This document shows, one piece after another, positions 55,422 to 62,440 of a DNA stretch of 64,000 bases (positions are counted from its first letter, which is position 1; each line of letters starts with the position of its first letter). The stretch is from contig NZ_HG917868.1 of NCBI RefSeq assembly GCF_000577895.1, forward strand, positions 868,001 to 932,000, in the 5' to 3' direction. Made by a program: the position numbers and the translations under genes. The DNA is from Clostridium bornimense. GTDB lineage: Bacteria; Bacillota; Clostridia; Clostridiales; Clostridiaceae. Under the pieces are notes generated by a model, which was given only the letters and a program-made list of their open reading frames with translations, searched no databases and was not told the origin of the DNA.

Positions 55422-56288
55422 ATGAGAAGCATTGGATTTATTGGAATTGGTGTTATGGGGAAACATATGGTTAGAAATTTAATGAAGAATGGTTACGAGG
55501 TTTCAATATATAGTAGAACCAAAAGTAAAGCCAAGGAAGTTATAGAAGAAGGGGCATTATGGTGTGATGATATAAAGAGTTGTGTAAACAATAAAGATGT
55601 TGTTATAACAATAGTAGGATATCCAAAGGATGTTGAGGAAGTTTATTTTGGGGAAAATGGAATAATCGAAAATAGTAATAAAGGAACTATATTAATAGAT
55701 ATGACTACAACTAGTCCAAAACTTTCAGAAAGAATTTATGAAGAGGGTATGAAAAAAGGATTATTAGCTTTAGATGCTCCAGTTTCTGGTGGAGACATTG
55801 GTGCGAAAAACGGTACATTGTCTATAATGGTAGGTGGTGACGAAGAGGTTTTTGCTAAAGCTTTAGATGTTTTTAAGGCTATGGGAACAAATATAATATA
55901 TGAAGGAAAAGCTGGAGCAGGTCAACATACAAAGATGGCAAATCAAATTGCTATAGCTGGTACAATTGCAGGAACATGTGAAGCTATTGCTTATGGAAGA
56001 GCAAATGGACTTGATACAAGGAAAATGTTAAATAGTATAAGTGAAGGTGCAGCAGGAAGTTGGCAGCTTAAAAATAATGGTAAGAATATATTAGATGAAA
56101 ATTTAGATCCTGGTTTCTATATAAAGCATTTTATAAAGGATATGAAAATTGCTAATGATGAAGCAGAAGGTAGAAAGCTTTCATTAGATATATTAAAAGA
56201 TGTTCTGAAAATTTATGAGGAACTTGAAAATGAAGGTATGGGAGATTTAGGAACACAAGCTTTGATTAAATATTATAGTAAGAAATAA
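55422..56288 (+). CDS. Beta-hydroxyacid dehydrogenase (3-hydroxyisobutyrate dehydrogenase family)
   Basis: A 288-residue NAD(P)-dependent oxidoreductase. Rossmann motif GFIGIGVMGKHMVRNL at the start, substrate motif DAPVSGGDIGAKNGTLSIM (about 118-136), catalytic Lys in GAGQHTKMANQIAIAG (about 170), and a C-terminal helix bundle. The family includes tartronate semialdehyde reductase (GarR), 3-hydroxyisobutyrate dehydrogenase and succinic semialdehyde reductase; specificity is not decidable here. AGAGAGG precedes the ATG. Single-gene unit. Confidence 0.92.
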   Translation: MRSIGFIGIGVMGKHMVRNLMKNGYEVSIYSRTKSKAKEVIEEGALWCDDIKSCVNNKDVVITIVGYPKDVEEVYFGENGIIENSNKGTILIDMTTTSPKLSERIYEEGMKKGLLALDAPVSGGDIGAKNGTLSIMVGGDEEVFAKALDVFKAMGTNIIYEGKAGAGQHTKMANQIAIAGTIAGTCEAIAYGRANGLDTRKMLNSISEGAAGSWQLKNNGKNILDENLDPGFYIKHFIKDMKIANDEAEGRKLSLDILKDVLKIYEELENEGMGDLGTQALIKYYSKK

Positions 56289-56310
56289 TATAAAGATAGT
56301 AAAAGAATAC

Positions 56311-56353
56311 ATGTCGCTTAGCATTTAAAAATATGCTAAGCGACATTTTTTTA
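56311..56353 (+). terminator. Intrinsic terminator after the dehydrogenase
   Basis: A perfect 14-bp stem ATGTCGCTTAGCAT / ATGCTAAGCGACAT with an 8-base loop and seven T. Confidence 0.93.
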
Positions 56354-56425
56354 CAGAAATAAAAGTAATAAAATGGTACAGTGTAGATGTAGTGATATAA
56401 ATTAATAAGTTAGAGGAGAATTATA

Positions 56426-57919
56426 ATGAAAAATAAAAGAAGTTTATTTTTATATATGTTGGTTAATCCTATTTTTATTATAGTATATTGGATATCATGG
56501 TATGAATTTGTTCCAGTATATCAATATGGATTTTTACGGACTAACATAAAGATATTACTTTTATCTGGAGTATTCTTTATAATATGGTTGATCTGGTTTA
56601 TCGTAAGAAGAGTAGAAAAAAATCTTTGGGAAAAGTATAGGGGCTTTTATAAACAATGGATATGTATAGCCCTTATATTAATAATGGCAATAACTTTGAA
56701 ATATGGATATGAAGTATATAAAATTACTATAAATTCAAAAGGATATTTTGTTGATAAGTATAATGAATATAAAAATACAAAAGAGATTGTATATGAAAAT
56801 GAGAATAAAATATACAAGGATGGCTTAAAAGGAATTATTAATAATATTTCAAAGGAAGTAGAGTTACCAAAAAAATTGTACATTAGTAACCTGAATCTTA
56901 CTTTTGAAGAAGATGGTACAATTACTTCTTTTTCAGCAGGTATTTATGGAAAAGATAAAAAAGGAAAGAAAAAGGAATATGGTATTAGTTATTATAGTGA
57001 TTCAACTAGTAAGATTACAATACATTCATATTCTTACGGAAATACTAATGAAGATGATGATTATACAGTAGAACAATTAAATAAATGTTTAAATATCATT
57101 CCTTTAGAAAGTGATATTGAGAGTTGGTGGGAAGGTGAAGAGTATGGCATTATATATAAGGGGAAAAGAAACTGGGGATACGAAAAAGAAGGAATTCTAT
57201 ATATTGATTTCAATGGAAATATACGAGGAGCAAGTAAAGTATTATCTGAAATAAAGGGAAAAACTATATCTGTTTATGTACCAGATAAAGAAGAGAAAAT
57301 TACACCTAAAAGATATAATTTTGTAAAAGATCTAAATAATATAGAATCCGAAGATTATGTAGGAATACCAAGTGAATCAGAAAAAAATGATGAAAATGTA
57401 CTTAAAGTAGGAGAAACAATATTTCTAGAGGACGGAACAGTTATTTATAGGTTTAATGAGGATATTAAATATAAGTTAGAGGTGACAAGTTCATCTTTAG
57501 GAAGTAGAACTTATGCATTATATAAGTTGAATAAAGAAGATAGCTCATGGGTGGAAATTAATTGGATAGCTTTTGGGATGTCAATGGGTCAAGTATCCTC
57601 AATAACTTTTATAAATGAAGATTTAGGATTTGTAGTATTAGCATATGGAAGTGGCAACGATGCAAAAGTATTTCGTACAGAAGATGGTGGAAAAACTTAT
57701 ACACAGATAAAAATGAAGTTAGTAGATGCAAGAGGTATGAGGTTTAATGTTAATCCATATGATTCTACAGAAAAGGTATATGAAAAAGATGGCTTATTAT
57801 ATTTAGAGGTCAGACAAGAAAATGATGGATATTATGCTAAAAGTTCTGAGGGACTATATATATCTAAAGATCATGGAGAGAATTGGGAATTTGAAAAAGA
57901 ACTTGATGGGGAGGAGTAA
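56426..57919 (+). CDS. Membrane protein with Asp-box repeats, paralogue of the 59719 lipoprotein
   Basis: A 497-residue protein with three hydrophobic segments (about 8-28, 41-60 and 75-96) and a large outer part. Residues about 130-310 and 330-495 align by eye with the lipoprotein at 59719 (shared blocks SEEYGI-like EEYGIIYKGKRNW, EEKITPKRYNFVKD). The C-terminal part carries Asp-box (BNR-type) motifs FRTEDGGKTY and ISKDHGENWEF, the pattern of beta-propeller sialidase-like or photosystem-stability-like folds, but with no catalytic residues seen. AGAGGAG precedes the ATG. Function unknown. Confidence 0.8.
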   Translation: MKNKRSLFLYMLVNPIFIIVYWISWYEFVPVYQYGFLRTNIKILLLSGVFFIIWLIWFIVRRVEKNLWEKYRGFYKQWICIALILIMAITLKYGYEVYKITINSKGYFVDKYNEYKNTKEIVYENENKIYKDGLKGIINNISKEVELPKKLYISNLNLTFEEDGTITSFSAGIYGKDKKGKKKEYGISYYSDSTSKITIHSYSYGNTNEDDDYTVEQLNKCLNIIPLESDIESWWEGEEYGIIYKGKRNWGYEKEGILYIDFNGNIRGASKVLSEIKGKTISVYVPDKEEKITPKRYNFVKDLNNIESEDYVGIPSESEKNDENVLKVGETIFLEDGTVIYRFNEDIKYKLEVTSSSLGSRTYALYKLNKEDSSWVEINWIAFGMSMGQVSSITFINEDLGFVVLAYGSGNDAKVFRTEDGGKTYTQIKMKLVDARGMRFNVNPYDSTEKVYEKDGLLYLEVRQENDGYYAKSSEGLYISKDHGENWEFEKELDGEE

Positions 57920-57946
57920 TATAGTAATTAGTTTTTGATATATTGA

Positions 57947-57994
57947 ATAATAAAAGTCTATCGTCATACAATTACCGATAGACTTTTATTATTA
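57947..57994. terminator. Bidirectional terminator between the membrane protein and the HAD gene
   Basis: AATAATAAAAGTCTATCG / CGATAGACTTTTATTATT stem with a 12-base loop. Confidence 0.87.
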
Positions 57995-58017
57995 TAGTTT
58001 GTAGTAATTATGCTAAA

Positions 58018-58644
58018 TCATAGATTAAGTGAAAGAATTTCTTCAAAATTATCGATAACATAATCATAATCATCAACATCACCAAAGCCATATCTAGCAT
58101 ATATAAAAGGAATATTAGCTATAATAGCTGATTCTCTATCACCGATGGTGTCACCTACATAAACAGGGTTTTGTAGATGATTTCTTTCAATAATCAGCTT
58201 ATTATTTTCTCCTTTAGAAAGCCCTGTTGATCCTGAACATTCTATATCTATAAAATATTTTTCTAAGTTATGAGCTTCAAAGAAGCATTGTATGTAACCA
58301 TCTTGGCAATTGCTTACTATAAATAGTTTATATTTTTTAGATAACTTTTTAAGGGTACATTCTAGATTAGGATATAATTTTCCACCATGTTTACCTAAGT
58401 AGATTTTTTCTGAATCACAACATTCTTTCATAATCTGAATTTGCATATCCTCATCTAAATCGGGAAATAATTTCTTTCTTATTGTATCTACTGTTAGTCC
58501 CATACAGCTTTCCATATCTTTAGGTGTTATAACTCTATTTATTTCAGGGTAGGTATCTAATACTGTCTTCCATGCACTGCAAACTCCTTCTATGGAGTTC
58601 CAAAGTGTTCCATCTAAATCAAAAATAATACTATCGATGTTCAT
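58018..58644 (-). CDS. HAD-superfamily hydrolase, phosphoglycolate-phosphatase-like
   Basis: A 208-residue cytoplasmic phosphatase. Motif I IIFDLDGTLWNS (nucleophile and acid Asp), motif II VSNCQDGYI, Lys in GLSKGENNKLII and motif IV VYVGDTIGDRESA. The helical cap between motif I and II (about 18-80) puts it in the class I cap C1 group with Gph/PgmB-like enzymes. The substrate is not clear. It lies between the two paralogous Asp-box genes, on the opposite strand. Confidence 0.9.
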   Translation of the reverse strand: MNIDSIIFDLDGTLWNSIEGVCSAWKTVLDTYPEINRVITPKDMESCMGLTVDTIRKKLFPDLDEDMQIQIMKECCDSEKIYLGKHGGKLYPNLECTLKKLSKKYKLFIVSNCQDGYIQCFFEAHNLEKYFIDIECSGSTGLSKGENNKLIIERNHLQNPVYVGDTIGDRESAIIANIPFIYARYGFGDVDDYDYVIDNFEEILSLNL

Positions 58645-58921
58645 AATATATACCTCACAAAAATTATTATACCAGGATTATAACATATATTTCTATAAAT
58701 TTACTATATGTGGAATAAAATCAAGTTAAAAAGTATATTACAAGAAAAGTCGAAAAAAGTTGAAACAATTACTATTGATATATGGTATTGTTATATTATA
58801 TAATAAAATTACATAAAATTGTTTATATGGAATTTTATTTTATGAAGAAAAATGAATAATACATACATTATTTTTCATAGTAATTGTAATAATTGAGAGA
58901 ATAATGACGGAGGTATCGAAA

Positions 58922-59521
58922 ATGGAAGAAACAATGATTAACTTATTAACAAATATTCAACAGAGCATAACAAGTGTTAAGCAAGGCATATCAGGTATGA
59001 ATCAGGATATATTAAGTTTAAAGGAAGAGATAGCTACTGTAAAAGAGGATATTGCTAGTATAAAAGAGGATATTACAGCTGTTAATCAAAATACATCGGG
59101 GGATAGTAGAGTAATATCTGTTATAAGACAAGAACTTTCAGAAGTTAAAGAAGATATTACAAGTATAAATGGAAAGATGATAAGTAATACTGAACAAGTG
59201 CCAAATGAAAATAAAGATGTGGTAAATATGAAAGATGACTTATCGATTATAAAACAACAATTAATGGATATGAAATTTAATGGATCAACTAGAACAGAAG
59301 AAGCTATAAGTACAAATTCAAATGTAGATATATCAGAAATAGGTAAAAAAGTAGATAAGGTAGATATAAAAGTAAGTAGAATAGAAGGACAAACTTCTAA
59401 CTTATCAGATTTATCTGATAAGTTAAGCAACATTGAGGATAAGTTAGAAAAAGTAGATATGATATCATCATATAATAGTTTTGAAATTTCAAAGTTAAAG
59501 TTGAATCAAAAACATGTCTAG
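58922..59521 (+). CDS. Coiled-coil protein with tandem VKEDI-type repeats
   Basis: A 199-residue hydrophilic protein with no membrane segment. From residue about 15 to 90 it is a regular coiled coil of seven-residue steps (LSLKEEIATVKEDIASIKED, then more ITAV/ITSI units), with a second coiled-coil segment near 140-190 (VDKVDIKVSRIE, LSNIEDKLEKVD). I start at ATG 58922 because CGGAGGT at 58908-58914 serves it; the in-frame ATG at 58904 overlaps that site. It is probably a structural or scaffold protein; phage tail-fibre-like proteins have similar repeats, but no phage genes are nearby. Confidence 0.8.
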   Translation: MEETMINLLTNIQQSITSVKQGISGMNQDILSLKEEIATVKEDIASIKEDITAVNQNTSGDSRVISVIRQELSEVKEDITSINGKMISNTEQVPNENKDVVNMKDDLSIIKQQLMDMKFNGSTRTEEAISTNSNVDISEIGKKVDKVDIKVSRIEGQTSNLSDLSDKLSNIEDKLEKVDMISSYNSFEISKLKLNQKHV

Positions 59522-59611
59522 CATTGACTAGATATTTAAAATTAAACCGAAGTTAATTAAAAGTTATGATAAATATAATTTAACTGAAGAAATATAAATA
59601 TATTGTAAAAT

Positions 59612-59660
59612 AGATGGCTATTGCTGACGAATTAAAATTCGCCGGCAATAGCTATTTTTA
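59612..59660 (+). terminator. Intrinsic terminator after the coiled-coil gene
   Basis: ATGGCTATTGCTGACGAATT / AATTCGCCGGCAATAGCTAT stem with mismatches, then TTTTTA. Member of the CTATTGC terminator group. Confidence 0.8.
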
Positions 59661-59718
59661 TGGTAAAATATACTAAAATAAGAGGTGATTCTTATAGTGT
59701 TAGGAGAGAAGATAGAAA

Positions 59719-60984
59719 ATGAATAAGATAAGAAATAGGATAGTGTTTGTTCTTTTAATGACATTTTTAGTTGGTAGTTTATTACAAGGTTGTAGTGGCG
59801 CGGAAACAGTAAAAAGTGATAAGTATACAGAAACGACGTTAAAGTTAAAAAACAACAACATGTATAAGACAAATTTTCAAGGAGTTTTAGAGGATATTAG
59901 GGATGAGATAGAAATGCCAGAACAGTTATATGTAGATGAAGATAATAACATTTCAATGAAATTTAAGGCTAATGGAATAATCACATTTATAAAAGGTAGA
60001 TTATATGGAGTAAATAAAGAGGGGGAAACTATTTTTTATGATATGTATTACAATAGGGAAATTTCTAAAAAAATTAAGGTAAGATATAATATCGCTAATA
60101 GGGAAATAGATGATCAATGTGAAATAGAAACATTACTAGATATTATGAAAGGAATAAATTTACGTGAAGCAGTGTATAACTGGGATAGTGAAGAATATGG
60201 AATATTATTTTATGGAAATAGAAAATGGGAGGCAGGAACAGAAGGAATTATATATGTTAATGGTAAGGGAGATAAAAGGGAAGAAGAGGCTTTAGAAAAT
60301 ACTATATCAACAGCGTCAATGTCTCTATACATACCAGAGAAGGAAGAAATAATAACTCCAAAACGATATATATTAGTAAAAGATATAAATGAGATTAATG
60401 GAAAAGCTTATAATGGTGAAGATAGAATTAATGTTGATGCATCTATGAATATGAGCAGTGGAGAATTTGAAATCTTAGATAATGGAGAAGTTGTATATAA
60501 GTTAAATAATAATGTAAGATATTATTTAAAAATAATTGCTGCAGCGGCTGGAAGTAGAGAATATGGATTATATATAAGTGAAGATGATGGAGATACTTGG
60601 GGCGAGGTAAACTATGAACCATTAGATAAGATGGGACAAGCAGCTTTTATGATTTTTATTGATGAAGAGTTAGGTTTTATATCCTTGGCTACCAATGGCG
60701 GAAAAAATGGCTATTTATATAGAAGTGAAGATGGTGGATATACTTTTGAAGAAATTAATTATAATGAATCAGCAAGAAATAATAATAGTTCTATAGATAT
60801 AGATATAGAATATTTTGATTATCCAGAAAAAGTATATAAAAAAGATGGTTTTCTTTATATGGAAGTTGGACAAGGTGCCGATGGTGACTATAAAGGTAAT
60901 TGCAAAGGAATATATATTTCTAGAGATTGTGGAAATAAGTGGGAGTTTTTAAAAATTTCTAATACCACCAGCGATGGAGATTAG
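59719..60984 (+). CDS. Lipoprotein with Asp-box motifs, paralogue of the 56426 protein
   Basis: A 421-residue surface lipoprotein: signal peptide with lipobox LLQGC (about residue 25), then a domain (about 50-230) and a C-terminal beta-rich part (about 245-415) that both align by eye with the 56426 protein: SEEYGILFYGNRKWEAGTEG, EEIITPKRYILVKDINEIN, and the Asp-boxes YRSEDGGYTFEE and ISRDCGNKWEF. One paralogue is anchored by membrane helices and the other by lipid, so both expose the same domains outside the cell. The function is not known. Confidence 0.82.
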   Translation: MNKIRNRIVFVLLMTFLVGSLLQGCSGAETVKSDKYTETTLKLKNNNMYKTNFQGVLEDIRDEIEMPEQLYVDEDNNISMKFKANGIITFIKGRLYGVNKEGETIFYDMYYNREISKKIKVRYNIANREIDDQCEIETLLDIMKGINLREAVYNWDSEEYGILFYGNRKWEAGTEGIIYVNGKGDKREEEALENTISTASMSLYIPEKEEIITPKRYILVKDINEINGKAYNGEDRINVDASMNMSSGEFEILDNGEVVYKLNNNVRYYLKIIAAAAGSREYGLYISEDDGDTWGEVNYEPLDKMGQAAFMIFIDEELGFISLATNGGKNGYLYRSEDGGYTFEEINYNESARNNNSSIDIDIEYFDYPEKVYKKDGFLYMEVGQGADGDYKGNCKGIYISRDCGNKWEFLKISNTTSDGD

Positions 60985-61082
60985 TAGGATTTGATTAAAT
61001 AAATGAAGTAAAAATAGCGCTGTAGAATGTCCTATGACGCTTTATTAAATGGAAGTAAATATATTTATGATATAGAAATAAA

Positions 61083-61114
61083 AAAAGATAGATTCAAAAT
61101 TGAATCTATCTTTT
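61083..61114 (-). terminator. Terminator of the tRNA-Asn gene
   Basis: AAAAGATAGATTCAA / TTGAATCTATCTTTT stem with a two-base centre; on the minus strand it starts right after the CCA end and finishes in a T-run. Confidence 0.85.
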
Positions 61115-61188
61115 GGCTCCGTAGAGAGGGCTCGAACCTCCAACCTGTCGGTTAACAGCCGAATGCTCCACCATTGAGCTACTACGGA
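61114..61188 (-). tRNA. tRNA-Asn (anticodon GTT)
   Basis: Read on the minus strand: acceptor arms TCCGTAG / CTACGGA pair perfectly; D-arm AGCTCAATGGTGGAGC; anticodon loop in CGGCTGTTAACCG gives GTT (Asn); T-loop GGTTCGAGCCC; discriminator G and an encoded CCA (61116-61114). 72 bases without CCA. It has its own strong promoter and terminator, so it is a single-gene unit. The remaining gap from 60985 to 61082 and from 61232 to 61472 shows only AT-rich sequence. Confidence 0.97.
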
Positions 61189-61203
61189 TCAGTGACAATA
61201 TCT

Positions 61204-61231
61204 ATTATATCGTGTTTTGAAAAATTGTCAA
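61204..61231 (-). promoter_or_regulatory. Consensus SigA promoter of tRNA-Asn
   Basis: On the minus strand TTGACA (61231-61226) and TATAAT (61209-61204) with a 16-base spacer, ending 16 bases before the tRNA. Confidence 0.85.
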
Positions 61232-61472
61232 CAATTTTTCTTAAAAAAATTTATGAAAATATCAGTGAGAAAATTAATTATTTTATAGAATAGATTTCTC
61301 CTTAAAAAATATATTAAATAAATTTAATATTACATTATTCTACAAATAAAAAGTTTTTTCTTTAAATATTTACAAAATATCTCATTAATGGTATTATATA
61401 TACGTAAAGGATATATTTTAATTACATGGATAAATATAAACAAAAATATTTATGAAAATGAGGAGAAAGTAA

Positions 61473-62216
61473 ATGAGAAGAAATTTAAGAAAACTAATTT
61501 GTACAACAACCGTTGCAACGGTATTATTAGGAGTTTCTAACACTGCATTGGCTAGTAGTTATAGCACTTTAAGTACTTCAATTGGATGTAGTGTTTCAAA
61601 ATCTACTTGCAGTAGTTCAAAACCAAACACAACAAATCAAAATTGCGGTAATTCAAAACCAAACACAACAAATCAAAATTGCGGTAATTCAAAACCAAAC
61701 ACAACGAATCAAAATTGCAGTAGTTCAAAACCAAGCACAACAAAACCAGATTGCGGCAATTCAAAACCAAGTACAACAAAACCAGACTGTGGCAATTCAA
61801 ATACAACAAAGCCTGACTCTGGAAACTCAAATACAACAAAACCTGACTCTGGTACAACAACACCATCAGTACCAGATAATACAGAAGATACAACAACACC
61901 AGTAGTGCCAGATAATACAGAAGACACAACAACACCATCAGTTGATAATAATGAGACTTCATCTGAAAATGAAGATTCAAATACTGATGTTTCAACACCT
62001 GTAGTAAATGAAGATGGAGATAGTACTGAAATAGAAGAAGGTACTTTAGGTGTAAGTGATGTAGAAGAAGACAGCGAAGATACAGAAGATACAGAAGAAA
62101 CAAAGACAATAGCTGGAGTTAAAACTGGAGATAATAGCAAGCTTCCGCTACAAGTTTTTCTAGGTTCTATAGCTTCTGGTGCATTATTCGTTATAAATAG
62201 ATTTATAAGAAAATAA
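61473..62216 (+). CDS. Secreted Cys-repeat surface protein with C-terminal membrane anchor
   Basis: A 247-residue protein: signal peptide (cleavage near ALA, residue 27), then a tandem array of 12-residue units SKPNTTNQNCGN / SKPSTTKPDCGN with one Cys each (five full units plus two shortened ones), an acidic Thr/Pro/Glu-rich stalk (PDNTEDTTTP repeats) and a C-terminal end VKTGDNSKLPLQVFLGSIASGALFVINRFIRK-type: a KTGD motif, hydrophobic helix and basic tail. This looks like a degenerate cell-wall sorting signal, possibly for a sortase. Evenly spaced Cys residues outside the cell are unusual. GAGGAG precedes the ATG. Confidence 0.88.
   Translation: MRRNLRKLICTTTVATVLLGVSNTALASSYSTLSTSIGCSVSKSTCSSSKPNTTNQNCGNSKPNTTNQNCGNSKPNTTNQNCSSSKPSTTKPDCGNSKPSTTKPDCGNSNTTKPDSGNSNTTKPDSGTTTPSVPDNTEDTTTPVVPDNTEDTTTPSVDNNETSSENEDSNTDVSTPVVNEDGDSTEIEEGTLGVSDVEEDSEDTEDTEETKTIAGVKTGDNSKLPLQVFLGSIASGALFVINRFIRK
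61617..61860 (+). repeat. 36-bp in-frame tandem repeat inside the surface protein gene
   Basis: Units start at 61617, 61653, 61689, 61725 and 61761 (period 36) and then shorten to 30 near 61797 and 61827. The first two are nearly identical, indicating recent slippage. Each encodes one Cys until the last units, where Ser replaces it. Confidence 0.9.
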
Positions 62217-62224
62217 GATTTAGG

Positions 62225-62272
62225 AAAAAGACTGTGGAAAGTATATTGGGGAACTTTCTACAGTCTTTTTAT
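62225..62272 (+). terminator. Intrinsic terminator after the surface protein gene
   Basis: AAAAAGACTGTGGAAAGT / ACTTTCTACAGTCTTTTT with one G-U pair and a 10-base loop. Confidence 0.9.
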
Positions 62273-62440
62273 ATGTACTATTGGCAGAAAAAATATATTA
62301 ATAAGTGGATAAATAAAATGAAATCTAAATATACATTGAAAAATAAAAATTTATAAAAAGTATTGAAATACAAATAGATAGGGAGTATTATAAAAATATA
62401 GAAAACATTTACATAAATTTAAATATAAGGAAGTGAGGGT

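Noticed and set aside
61617-61860. Regular 36-bp repeats that resemble a CRISPR array
   Set aside because: There are no spacers; the repeats are contiguous, in frame, and encode SKPNTTNQNCGN units of a secreted protein.
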